A stretch of 18,733 nt of DNA from Bacteroidota bacterium (GTDB lineage Bacteria; Bacteroidota; Ignavibacteria; Kapaibacteriales; UBA2268): positions 1 to 18,733 of the forward strand of contig JAJRPT010000018.1 in the NCBI GenBank assembly GCA_024280675.1, written 5' to 3'. Under the pieces are notes generated by a model. The model was not told the origin of the DNA. It saw nothing but the letters and a program-made list of their open reading frames with translations, and ran no database searches. This document shows, piece by piece, positions 6,622-15,166 of the stretch (the stretch's first letter is position 1; each line of letters starts with the position of its first letter). The position numbers were made by a program, and so were the translations under genes.

Positions 6622-8489
6622 GTGTAGCCATAAAGCCCAGAGCCGTAGATTGCTAGATATTCTCTGGCTTCATCTTTTGTTATTTTGCCAGATTTAACAG
6701 ATTTCGCAAGCCAAGATTCCATTTTTTTGACTAGATCCTTTGCCTTGAATCCGACATAGTTTAGCACTTCGTCGAGTGATTCTCCGTCGATTACTTGGCT
6801 AATTTCGTAGCCACCCTTCAAAGATTTAATATGAACACAATTGGTGTCTCCAAATAAATTGTGCATATCGCCCAGGATTTCTTGATATGCACCGACTAGA
6901 AATACGGCCAAATAATATTTTTCACCAGAGGAGAAATCATGGACGGGGAGGGTTCTGCTAATGCCATTTTCACCAACATAATAATTGACCTTCCCGTCTG
7001 AATCGCAAGTAATGTCTTGGATTGTAGCCCGCCTCCTAGGCTCTTGCTCTAGCCTGTGAAGTGGCATAATGGGGAATAAATGATCGATTGCCCAGGAGTC
7101 TGGAAGAGATTGGAAAAGAGAAAAATTACAGAAATATTTGTCGGCTAACTGGCGTGAAACCTCGGAGAACTCCTCAGAGCCGGGATCGTCGCTGTGACCC
7201 AAATCATAGAACTTTTTTGCCACCGACCAGTAAAGTCTTTCGGCTTCGGCCCTTGAGGTTAAGTCCATGTTGGCGATTGAAAAAAGAGTGTTATTCTCTT
7301 CTCTTATTTGAGTCGCATCGTGCCAACATTCGTACAAGTTTGTATGATTTATTTTCTCGTAAATATTGTATAATTCAAGTATGTTTTCGTGGGCATTTGC
7401 GTCAATTTGGTAATCATCTGAAATTGTTGGTACGCTCATCTTCTCGAGTACGTCGAATACCAAAACGGAATGATGGGCGGTGAGTGCTCGCCCGGATTCG
7501 GTAATGATTTTCGGATGAGGTAGATTATATTTGTTGGAAATATTGACGACTGAGAAGACGACATCGTTTGCATATTCAGCAATATCGTAATTAATTGAGG
7601 AAGTATTCGATGAATTGGTGCCATCGTAATCAACTCCAAGCCCCCCACCAGCATCGAAATATTCAATATCACAACCTAGTTTTCTGAGTTGGTAATAATA
7701 ATTTGCTGCCTCACGTAAAGCATTTTTGATACTGCGTATCTTTGTAATTTGTGAACCAATATGAAAATGAATCAACTTCACAGAATCCAATAAATTAGCA
7801 TTTTTTACAATATCTACAAACTCTAGTAGGTCGGCGGCACCAAGTCCAAATTTGGATTTGTCGCCGGTGGAATCTTCCCATTTCCCAGCTCCAGAGCTGG
7901 TGAGCTTTACCCTCACTCCAATATTTGGGCGGGTTGAATATTTTTTGGCAATATTGATTATTTGGTGGATTTCATTCAGCTTTTCTACTACCAAGTGAAT
8001 GTTCCTTCCCATTTTCTGGGCAAGGAGGGCAAGCTCGATATAATCTTCATCCTTGTAACCATTGCAGACAATAGGAGCCGAATCTGCTGCAACTGCAAGC
8101 ACCGCATGAAGTTCTGGTTTGGAACCAGCCTCTAGCCCTATCTTGTATTTGTCTCCCAGATTTGCAATCTCTTCGACAACGGCTTTCATTTGATTGACCT
8201 TGATGGGGTAGACACAGAATGATTTGCTTTTGTAACCAAACTCCTTGCTAGCAGAATCAAATGCTGAGCTAATCTTCTTCGCACGAGATTCAAATATTTC
8301 TGGGAAACGAATTAAAATGGGAGTATTAATGTCTTCTGAGGCAAGACCAGTGATGACTTGGTGGAGATCTACATCGGCTTTTGAGAGCTTTACGGCTATG
8401 TTACCACTTTTATTAATTGAAAAATAATCTCTGCCCCATCCCTCTGTGTTATAGAGTCGGGCAGAATCTGAACTTGTCCACTTTTTCAT
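6609..8489 (-). CDS. speA: Biosynthetic arginine decarboxylase (SpeA)
   Basis: This PLP enzyme of fold type III converts arginine to agmatine and CO2, the first step of the arginine route to putrescine and spermidine. The 626 residues are slightly fewer than E. coli SpeA (about 658) and cover the whole fold. The PLP lysine is K97 in YPIKVNQ (94-100). HFHIGSQ (241-247) and the glycine-rich phosphate loop DAGGGLGVDYDG (279-290) follow. The C-terminal beta-barrel carries CDSDGK (495-500), whose cysteine contributes to the active site across the dimer, and GAYQEILGDMHNLFGD (533-548). The ATG at 8489 gives the usual N-terminus (W-T-x-x-D-S-A-R-L-Y). No agmatine-processing gene can be assigned with confidence in the window. 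It is divergent from an amino acid permease, with 68 bases between the starts. Confidence 0.95.
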   Translation of the reverse strand: MKKWTSSDSARLYNTEGWGRDYFSINKSGNIAVKLSKADVDLHQVITGLASEDINTPILIRFPEIFESRAKKISSAFDSASKEFGYKSKSFCVYPIKVNQMKAVVEEIANLGDKYKIGLEAGSKPELHAVLAVAADSAPIVCNGYKDEDYIELALLAQKMGRNIHLVVEKLNEIHQIINIAKKYSTRPNIGVRVKLTSSGAGKWEDSTGDKSKFGLGAADLLEFVDIVKNANLLDSVKLIHFHIGSQITKIRSIKNALREAANYYYQLRKLGCDIEYFDAGGGLGVDYDGTNSSNTSSINYDIAEYANDVVFSVVNISNKYNLPHPKIITESGRALTAHHSVLVFDVLEKMSVPTISDDYQIDANAHENILELYNIYEKINHTNLYECWHDATQIREENNTLFSIANMDLTSRAEAERLYWSVAKKFYDLGHSDDPGSEEFSEVSRQLADKYFCNFSLFQSLPDSWAIDHLFPIMPLHRLEQEPRRRATIQDITCDSDGKVNYYVGENGISRTLPVHDFSSGEKYYLAVFLVGAYQEILGDMHNLFGDTNCVHIKSLKGGYEISQVIDGESLDEVLNYVGFKAKDLVKKMESWLAKSVKSGKITKDEAREYLAIYGSGLYGYTYLE

Positions 8490-8535
8490 GTTTTTAATAT
8501 TTTTTTTAATAAACTTATTCTCAAGATACGCAGAT

Positions 8536-8543
8536 TATTTTTG
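8536..8543 (+). promoter_or_regulatory. TAnnTTTG-like box before the permease (weak)
   Basis: TATTTTTG is an exact match to the Bacteroidetes -7 box. It lies only 14 bases before the ATG at 8558, which would leave almost no leader, and no TTG box is seen 19-23 bases upstream. The 68-bp divergent region is otherwise AT-rich and featureless. Confidence 0.15.
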
Positions 8544-8557
8544 ATTTATGTTAATTT

Positions 8558-10015
8558 ATGCAAGATAGCAAAAAAGAACTTCTCCCACGACTTGGGTTTT
8601 TCACAACGCTGATGATAGTAATCGGTGCTGTGATTGGCTCTGGCATATTCAAAAAACCGGCCACGATGGCAGACCAACTTGGCTCACCTGAGCTTATGAT
8701 TGCTTTGTGGATTGGTGCGGGATTGCTGACTCTGGCGGGTGCATTGACCAATGCCGAGATTGCTTCGATGATTACGGCAACGGGCGGGCAATATGTTTTC
8801 TTTGAAAAAATGTACGGAAGATTGATCGCATTTCTGTACGGATGGGCACTCTTTGCCGTTATTCAAAGCGGCTCGATTGCAGCCATTGCCTGGGTCTTTG
8901 CCGAATATTCACAGTTCTTCGATGCCTTTCTAATTCGAGATATTTTTAGTGCCGAACAGATAAAAGCAAGCATGTTTACCATACCCTTTATTGGTAATAT
9001 TTACCCATTGGCTGATTTTGGAGTGAAGATAATAACGGTTTGTGTGATTTTATTTCTGAGCTTAGTAAATTATTTTGGGATAATATTTGGCGGGAGTCTT
9101 TCGGCATTTTTCACCATTGCCAAAGTTTTAGCAATTTTAATTATAATAGCATTTGCTTTTGCTTGGGGTGGAGGTTCGGTAGACAATTTTGTTCGAGATG
9201 CGAGCGTTTACTCTTATTCATCGGCTGGAGTGATGGCGGGCGTGATTGCCGCACTGTCGGGTGCTCTCTGGTCTTATGACGGTTGGAATAATATCACGTA
9301 TATTGCAGGCGAGGTGAGGAATCCTCAAAGAAATATTCCACGTGCACTTGTGCTAGGAACAATGATTATTATCGCCGTTTATGTGCTTATTAATCTAGCA
9401 TTCTTGTATGTTTTGCCAGTTGAGCAGATGGCTAGATCGACCATTGTGGCAGCCGATGTTGCAGGAAAAGCAATGGGCGGGCTTGGTGCCGCATTTGTTT
9501 CGGCGGCTGTTATGATTTCAACTTTTGGAACTACAAATGGGACAATCATGGTTTCGGCTCGTGTTTATTACGCAATGGCTCGCAACAAAATGTTCTTCCC
9601 ATGGGTAGGGAATACTCATAAGAAATGGTCTACACCTGCCAATGCACTACTGCTTCAAGCATGTTGGGCGTGTGTATTGGTATTTTCTGGGCATTTTGAT
9701 ACGCTTACCGATATGTTGATTTTTGTGACGTGGATTTTCTATGCCGCCGGTGCCGTTGGTGTGTTTATATTGCGTAAGAAAATGCCAGATGTACCACGGC
9801 CCTATAAAGTCTGGGGCTATCCTTATGTGCCGATTGTCTTTGTTGTGATTGCTGGATTATTTGTAATACTAACGCTATATAATGAAATTACGGCTTATAT
9901 TACCGGAGATGCCGAAATTATTAATTCAGTATTTGGGCTTGTACTTGTTGTTGCTGGATTGCCACTTTTTTATTATTATGAATGGAAGCGGAAGAAAAAT
10001 GTCAGCACTAATTAA
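8558..10015 (+). CDS. APC-superfamily amino acid permease (LAT/SteT-like)
   Basis: This 485-residue inner-membrane transporter has about 12 hydrophobic helices across its whole length. The first helix carries the substrate-binding GSGIF motif (27-31) of APC transporters. Residues 240-264 contain Y-D-G-W-N-N followed by G-E-V-R-N-P-x-R-N-I-P, the hallmark of the L-type amino acid transporter branch, which includes bacterial SteT. The family moves neutral or larger amino acids, often by exchange; the substrate here is not determined. The divergent pairing with speA suggests, but does not show, uptake of arginine or exchange of a polyamine precursor. The ATG choice gives the usual short cytoplasmic N-terminus. 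It ends 67 bases before the convergent NlpC/P60 gene. Confidence 0.9.
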   Translation: MQDSKKELLPRLGFFTTLMIVIGAVIGSGIFKKPATMADQLGSPELMIALWIGAGLLTLAGALTNAEIASMITATGGQYVFFEKMYGRLIAFLYGWALFAVIQSGSIAAIAWVFAEYSQFFDAFLIRDIFSAEQIKASMFTIPFIGNIYPLADFGVKIITVCVILFLSLVNYFGIIFGGSLSAFFTIAKVLAILIIIAFAFAWGGGSVDNFVRDASVYSYSSAGVMAGVIAALSGALWSYDGWNNITYIAGEVRNPQRNIPRALVLGTMIIIAVYVLINLAFLYVLPVEQMARSTIVAADVAGKAMGGLGAAFVSAAVMISTFGTTNGTIMVSARVYYAMARNKMFFPWVGNTHKKWSTPANALLLQACWACVLVFSGHFDTLTDMLIFVTWIFYAAGAVGVFILRKKMPDVPRPYKVWGYPYVPIVFVVIAGLFVILTLYNEITAYITGDAEIINSVFGLVLVVAGLPLFYYYEWKRKKNVSTN

Positions 10016-10035
10016 AAATAAAAATACTTACTTCA

Positions 10036-10044
10036 CCCCCCCCC
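10036..10044. repeat. Poly-C tract (nine C)
   Basis: Nine consecutive C bases stand in the 67-bp gap between the convergent 3' ends of the permease and the NlpC/P60 gene. Such a run stands out in an AT-rich sequence. It is prone to slippage in replication and in sequencing. It lies outside both reading frames, so a length change would not alter either protein. Confidence 0.8.
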
Positions 10045-10082
10045 ATATATCACAGCTTGAGTTGTAAGAAGAGACAGCTTTG

Positions 10083-10940
10083 TTAGTTTTTATTTGATGG
10101 CTTAGTGTTGTTGCTTGATAGCTCCAGTCGGGAGAAATCCTCTGGGGTGAGACGACGAGCACCACGGTATTTACGCTTGTAATAGCTGTTGTCGAGCGAG
10201 GCAAAGGCAACGCCATCACGGCGACCAGCGTGGACGAAAATGCCATCGGCAAGATAAATGCCAATGTGTGTGATGGCAGCATAGGAGCGAGTCTTGAAAT
10301 AAACTAAGTCGCCAAATTGAAGGTCTTCACGATTGATCTTATCGCCAATCTTGTATTGGATGCGAGCCGTACGTGGCAATTCAATATTCATAGTTTCACG
10401 GAAAATACGGCGAGTGAATGCCGAGCAATCAATGGAGCGACGACTGTCCCCACCAAAACGGTATTTGGTGCCGAGCCAGTCCATGATTGATTCCATCATC
10501 AGTGATTTTTCGATTCCGTTGTCGGTAATGTCGTTGTTTTCTTCATTGCCATCAATGAAATCTGTCCACATCATAAAGAAGACTTCTTCGGAGATTTGCA
10601 AATCGTCTTCTAGCTCAAGCTCGTCGAGGTCTTCGCCCCCGTCACCAAGCATAGTTCCATAATTCCAGAATGGATTTTCTTGTTCTGGGACTGGATCCTG
10701 ATTGTTGATGCCAGCTAGGTCGGCTATCTCGTCGGAGTTCTCACGGATATAGTTTATTGCCTTTTCTCTTTTAATTTCTTTACGACTCTTAGCCTCTAAT
10801 CCAAAGGAGGACAGAGTAAAGATAATTAGTAAAGTAAAGATAAATCTATTAAATTTGTTCAAAGCTAGACAGCCTATTTGCTTGTTTAAAAAACTAAGGT
10901 AGAAATACTTTGGCAATTTAAGTAAAAAAATAAAAAACAA
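10083..10940 (-). CDS. Exported NlpC/P60 cysteine peptidase (peptidoglycan hydrolase)
   Basis: The enzyme should cleave peptide stems of peptidoglycan, typically between D-gamma-glutamyl and the diamino acid. The C-terminal domain (about 148-265) carries the catalytic Cys-172 in DCSAF, His-225 in ITHIGIYL and the third polar residue His-237 in FVHAGR. The FGDLVYF segment (209-215) before the histidine is also typical. A hydrophobic signal segment lies at about 33-48, ending near LEA. The 32 residues before it are unusual, so the start may be wrong. A TTG at codon 27 (10862) would give MNKFNRFIFTLLIIF, a neater signal peptide, but neither start has a clear ribosome binding site. A very acidic linker (about 100-113) separates the signal region from the catalytic domain. 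It is divergent from the nitrilase gene, 43 bases away. Confidence 0.85.
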   Translation of the reverse strand: MFFIFLLKLPKYFYLSFLNKQIGCLALNKFNRFIFTLLIIFTLSSFGLEAKSRKEIKREKAINYIRENSDEIADLAGINNQDPVPEQENPFWNYGTMLGDGGEDLDELELEDDLQISEEVFFMMWTDFIDGNEENNDITDNGIEKSLMMESIMDWLGTKYRFGGDSRRSIDCSAFTRRIFRETMNIELPRTARIQYKIGDKINREDLQFGDLVYFKTRSYAAITHIGIYLADGIFVHAGRRDGVAFASLDNSYYKRKYRGARRLTPEDFSRLELSSNNTKPSNKN

Positions 10941-10973
10941 AAAATAATTTTATATTAAGTCCATAATTTGAAT

Positions 10974-10977
10974 AGGA
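10974..10977 (+). promoter_or_regulatory. Shine-Dalgarno site (AGGA) of the nitrilase gene
   Basis: AGGA lies six bases before the ATG at 10984. It is one of the few recognisable Shine-Dalgarno sequences in the window and supports that start codon. Confidence 0.5.
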
Positions 10978-10983
10978 ATTAGA

Positions 10984-11787
10984 ATGCCAATATTGTCGCT
11001 TGCCCAGTTTGAGCCACGTTTGGGCGAAGAAGAAAGAAATTTCGATTATATAAAAACTATTGTAGAAAATGACAATTCCGATATACTTTGCTTTCCAGAA
11101 CTTGCTACATCTGGTTATTTTTTCAAAGATAAAAATGAGTTAGCGTCGCTTGCAATGGAGGCTGACTCTGACGGGATTTGTGAGCTACAGGAATTTAGCA
11201 CAGAATTAAATAAAATCATTGTGCTTGGATTTCCAGAGCTGGATGGCCAAGAGATTTATAATTCTGTGGCGATTCTTATGCCTAGGAAAAGTCAATCTAG
11301 TATTTACCGCAAAACACATCTCTTCAGCAAAGAAAGAAATATTTTCTCAGAAGGAAATACAGGGTTTTTCAATACCTATTCCGAAGAGTTTGACATTAAT
11401 ATTGGTCTGATGATTTGTTATGATTGGAGATTTCCAGAGGCGGCACGCACTCTTGCTTTGGGTGGAGCTGATTTGATTCTTTGCCCGTCCAATCTTGTGA
11501 CTGGAGTTTGGGACTCTGTGATGTCGGCTCGTGCACTTGAAAATAAAGTCTATATCGGTGTTGCAAACAGGATTGGAAAAGAAAAGCAAGACGACGAAGA
11601 ACTTGTCTTTAATGGCTCTTCTGCAATTTATGACTATAATGGAAAGCACCTAACAAGCGCTGGGGCAGAGAATGAAATAATTATTTCGGCAGAAATATTC
11701 CCAGAAAAAACTCGTGACAAGTCATTTAATAGTATTAATAATATTTTTAGTGACCGTCGCCCAGATTATTATTTTAGAAAGTCTTAA
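10984..11787 (+). CDS. Nitrilase-superfamily C-N hydrolase (omega-amidase-like)
   Basis: This 267-residue cytoplasmic amidohydrolase has the full catalytic triad of the superfamily: Glu-39 in CFPELATSGY, Lys-110 in YRKTHLF and Cys-145 in MICYDWRFPEAAR. The length and the short C-terminus match stand-alone amidases, not nitrilases proper. The 'ICYDxRFPE' form resembles omega-amidase and related deaminated-glutathione amidases. N-carbamoylputrescine amidases usually have 'CWDQWxPE'. Given speA about 2.5 kb away, the second role was considered but the motif argues against it. The exact substrate is unknown. The stop codon overlaps that of the convergent SurA-like gene by four bases. Confidence 0.85.
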   Translation: MPILSLAQFEPRLGEEERNFDYIKTIVENDNSDILCFPELATSGYFFKDKNELASLAMEADSDGICELQEFSTELNKIIVLGFPELDGQEIYNSVAILMPRKSQSSIYRKTHLFSKERNIFSEGNTGFFNTYSEEFDINIGLMICYDWRFPEAARTLALGGADLILCPSNLVTGVWDSVMSARALENKVYIGVANRIGKEKQDDEELVFNGSSAIYDYNGKHLTSAGAENEIIISAEIFPEKTRDKSFNSINNIFSDRRPDYYFRKS

Positions 11788-13085
11788 TAAATTTCCCAAT
11801 AAAGCTCTTTGCGTAGTTGTGCTACCCATTTTTTCATTATTTCAGTTTGCTTGTTCATTTTTGCAAAGTATTCGATTTGGGAATAATCTTCTTCGAGATT
11901 CATCCTGTGAGATGGGTAGAATTTCTTTTTAAGAATAATGTGGTATGCTGGTTTGTTGTCGCTGGTTTTATAGGGGATGGGTTCGCTAATCTTTCCCTCC
12001 TCAATGTCTTTTATGGCGGCAAGCATTGATGGGGAAATACGCCCAAGCATCATTTTGCCCAAGGAACCACCAAATCCACGAGTATTTTCATCTTGGGAAA
12101 ACTCCTTGGCAAGCAAGTCGAAACTTTCTCCATTTTCAATCCTGGTCTTAATTTCTGAAAGCCTGTCTATTGTTTCTTGTTGCTTATCCTCTGTCTCACC
12201 AAATTTAATAAGAATATGGCGGGTGAGTATTGAGCTTTTTTCTTTGTCAATGGTTTGGATTATATGATAGCCAAAAGGAGTCTCGACGGGCAGGGATGTT
12301 TCACCTTTGGAAAGTGCAAAGGCTTCTTTTTCAAATTCTGGAAATAATTTCCCCCTCTCGAACCAACCCAACTCTCCGCCCGATGGAGCCGAGCCTGGGT
12401 CTTGGCTATTTCTTGTTGCAAGCTCAGAAAAGTCTGTGCCGTCAAGCAAAGAGTCACGAATCATTTGGGCTTTGTCGAACGCTTTTTTCTTGCTGGACTC
12501 GTCGGCTAATACTTTTATCATTATGTGTGATAGTTCGTATTGATCTGGAATAACTTGCATTGAGTCTTTGAATTCATTGAAAAAACGCCCGACTTCTTTT
12601 GGAGTAATGCTGATTTGTCCAAATTTCTGGAAAGATAATTTTTGTGAAAGTATTTGATTGCGGATCTGAAGGGAATAATCGTATTTGATTCTTGATATTG
12701 GCTTGCTGAAAATCTTTTCAATCCGCTCCTCCGATCCGTACTGGCTCACCCACTGCTCGAGGAGTTGCCCCCAACGAGCGTCTATCTCTTCTGTTGAAAC
12801 CTCCATTGAATCTTCGATGGCCTTTACGACCATGAGCTTGTCGTCAATGAGTTGATCGAGGATTTTTGCACGAATATCCTTGTCGGCAAAGCTGACTGAC
12901 CGATCGGCTCCCATGCTTCTGTAAACTTGTGCGTCCAGCTCGGATGCTAAAATGATTTGATTGCCCACAACGGCAACAATTTTGTCAAGAGATTTCCCCT
13001 CTTCCAATTCAATGTTTGGGAGTTGAGCCATGGCAAAATTTATCCAAAAAAAGAATAGCCAGACAAATGCAATAATTTTCAACAT
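11784..13085 (-). CDS. surA: SurA-like periplasmic peptidyl-prolyl isomerase, two parvulin domains
   Basis: This 433-residue outer-membrane-protein chaperone/foldase has a signal peptide at 1-20 (hydrophobic core, cleavage after AMA). A SurA-type helical N-domain at about 33-150 begins with V-A-V-V-G-N-Q-I-I. Two parvulin domains follow at about 181-280 and 286-388. The first is canonical, with SQDPGSAPSGGELGWF (227-242) and TPFGYHIIQ (269-277). The second has SQDENTRGFGGSLG (330-343). A C-terminal helix (about 400-430) completes the SurA layout. Length and domain order match SurA (E. coli, 428). It is last in the probable operon murC, large parvulin gene, surA, with a 31-base gap to the gene before it. 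By family, it guards unfolded outer-membrane proteins in the periplasm. Confidence 0.88.
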   Translation of the reverse strand: MLKIIAFVWLFFFWINFAMAQLPNIELEEGKSLDKIVAVVGNQIILASELDAQVYRSMGADRSVSFADKDIRAKILDQLIDDKLMVVKAIEDSMEVSTEEIDARWGQLLEQWVSQYGSEERIEKIFSKPISRIKYDYSLQIRNQILSQKLSFQKFGQISITPKEVGRFFNEFKDSMQVIPDQYELSHIMIKVLADESSKKKAFDKAQMIRDSLLDGTDFSELATRNSQDPGSAPSGGELGWFERGKLFPEFEKEAFALSKGETSLPVETPFGYHIIQTIDKEKSSILTRHILIKFGETEDKQQETIDRLSEIKTRIENGESFDLLAKEFSQDENTRGFGGSLGKMMLGRISPSMLAAIKDIEEGKISEPIPYKTSDNKPAYHIILKKKFYPSHRMNLEEDYSQIEYFAKMNKQTEIMKKWVAQLRKELYWEIY

Positions 13086-13116
13086 ACTTTTAATCGCTTG
13101 TTTATTTAATTAATTC

Positions 13117-15152
13117 TTACTTTTGACTTTTTCCATATTTGAAAATCTCGTCAATATTGGATTTGTTAATTTTTACTTTATGCTTGGTGCGAACCCTCTG
13201 GAGCCATTGCTTTCTTAGATTGCTTTGGAGAATGTCCTGAACCCTAGGTGCAAGGCTTTGGAATGCTTCGTTGAAAGTTTTTTGCCTAGGAGCTTCGACC
13301 GAATGGATTTTGATAATAGAGTATCCCTTTCCAGACTCAATGGGACCGAAGAGCTTGCCCGCCTTTGCCTCCGAGGGGAGGATAAGGGATGCTACTTTGT
13401 CTCTTTTTGCGTCAAGTTTGCCCATGCGTCCTTTCTTCTCACGATAGGAAGAGCGTTGAGTTCTGAGTGCTGCCAATGAATCAAAATCTGCACCATTGCT
13501 AAGGGCATCGAAGACTTCGCTTGCCTCTCTTTTTGTAATAATAAATATTTCGCTCATATCGTAGACATAGTTGGTCACATACCGGCTCGAAGTCGAATCG
13601 AAATAAGTGCGTGCCAGAGTGGAATCAAAACTTTTCTTTTGCCAAACTTCTTCATCTTCTGCCTTGAATAAGATAATTCCATCTCTGAATTCTGATAGTA
13701 AATTACCAAACTCAGGAACTTCTTTCTCTAGGTCGAATGAAGCCACAGAAAAAAGCTCGTCATCAATTAATTTCAAACAAGCCTCTTGGATTCCTCGTTT
13801 ATTTAGGGCAAAGCCTCTTAGTTTGGATTTTGCATTGGATAAGTTGATGAACTGATTTATAGAATAATCATTATTGTTAAATTTAAATAGAGTGAGTTTT
13901 CTTTCTGATTCGCCTATGTTTTTATCCCACTCTTTTCCAAGGTTTGTTTTGTTTGTGTCCACTTTTGAAAGTAGGGTATTTAAGCTCTTTTCCACAATCT
14001 CAAAGCCAAAAGCACCAGAAAGAGAGTCGAGATAACTTTCTCTGTCCGCTGCGTAGTAAATTCTTTTGTATAGTTTCTTTACTTTTTTGTATTCCTTCTC
14101 AATATCTGGATCTTTTATGTCTTCAATTTTAATAATATGAATCCCATAATCTGTCCAAAATGGCGCCGATATTTCTCCTTTTTTTAAACCAAACATAACA
14201 GACTCAAAACCTGCAATAATGGGATTGCCACTTTCTTCCTGCCCGGTCGAGCGGGAATAATATTCTTTGAATAGCCCGCCATTTTCTTTTGATTCATCGT
14301 CTCCGGAATTAGCTTTGACAAGTTCGGCAAAGTCGGCGCCATTTTTTAGCAGAGAGTACAAGCTGTCGGCTCTTTTTTGCATTGCCAGTGAGTCGTCGGA
14401 TTGGTATCCGCCCAAAGAACCAATGAGAAGATGGCGAGTCTTTAGTAGCTTTCTGGGTTCTTTTTCTAATAACTTAACTATAAAATATCCATAAGAAGTT
14501 TCTACCACTTGCTCATAGACCTCACCAACTTTGAGACCGTAAAGCACGTCTTCCAATGGCTTTTGAATTCTGGCACCAGTAATATATTTATCAACCACGC
14601 CGCCTTTGTGAGCACTCTTTGAGTCTGCGGAGTATTCCTTGGCAAGCAATCCAAAGTCCTCGCCTTTCAGTGCCCTTTGCAAGCAAGCCCTTGCCCTATG
14701 GGGTGCAGTTTTTGCAAGATTTTTGCCCTCGTCTTGTTTGGAAATAATAATGTATGCAAATTTCAAATCCCATTTTCTTCTGTCCATTATCTTTTCAAGT
14801 TTAGGTCCCATCATATATCTGTCAAAAAAGAATGATTCTGCCAGCATTCTCCTATTGCTATTTATTTCCTCAACAACAGATGAATCTTGCAAATATCCTT
14901 TGTCGATTGCGTCCAAGACTTTAAGCCTGTAATCAATATAAAGATTTAGAAAATTGTACAAGCTATCGGGATGAAGTTTGAAAAGTCTTTTTTCTTCCCG
15001 GGAGAGATTCTTCTGATAGGCAGATTGAACCTGCCCATAAATTATATCTTCGGAGCCAACGGTGGCAATGACTTTGTCGTCAACCAAGGAGGCAAGGGAA
15101 ACATTCACACCTAAAAAGAGGCTAGGACTAGCACACAAAACATAAATCTCAT
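13117..15152 (-). CDS. Large periplasmic parvulin isomerase (PpiC/SurA family), frameshifted at its signal peptide
   Basis: The intact frame runs from 15138 (a TTG) to 13117, 673 residues. A clean start lies upstream in another frame: ATG at 15152 reads MRFMFCVLVLASF, then TAG. Adding one T to the T5 run (15117-15113 on this strand) joins it to LGVNVSLASLVDD, a textbook signal peptide cut after SLA. I therefore take 15152 as the original start. Using TTG-frame numbering, a SurA-type N-domain (about 19-120) is followed by parvulin domains at about 124-226 and 234-340, each ending in a 'YG(Y/I)(F/H)I(V/I)K' strand. A third, divergent parvulin-like domain lies at about 523-614 (KGRMGKLDAKR, GKGYSIIKI). 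A long helical insert separates them. It probably assists folding of exported or outer-membrane proteins. The gene starts 14 bases after the murC stop. Confidence 0.8.
15113..15117 (-). other. Frameshift site: T5 homopolymer in the signal-peptide region
   Basis: On the coding strand the frame from the ATG at 15152 reads GCC TCT TTT TAG and stops. Reading one base back on the same T-run (TTT TTA GGT) continues into the 673-residue parvulin protein. A sixth T would give an uninterrupted gene. Explanations, in order of likelihood, are an assembly or sequencing error in a homopolymer, a true frameshift, and slippage during transcription or translation. Confidence 0.6.
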
Positions 15153-15166
15153 TTCTTTTTGAACCT

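Noticed and set aside
10984..11787. Nitrilase as N-carbamoylputrescine amidase (AguB)
   Set aside because: The residues around the catalytic cysteine are ICYDWRFPE and not the CWDQWxPE form usual in that group; kept only as a low-interest idea.
13117..15138. TTG at 15138 as the true start of the large parvulin protein
   Set aside because: It gives a poor signal peptide lacking basic residues, while the ATG at 15152 in the adjacent frame gives a good one that joins after a single-base change.
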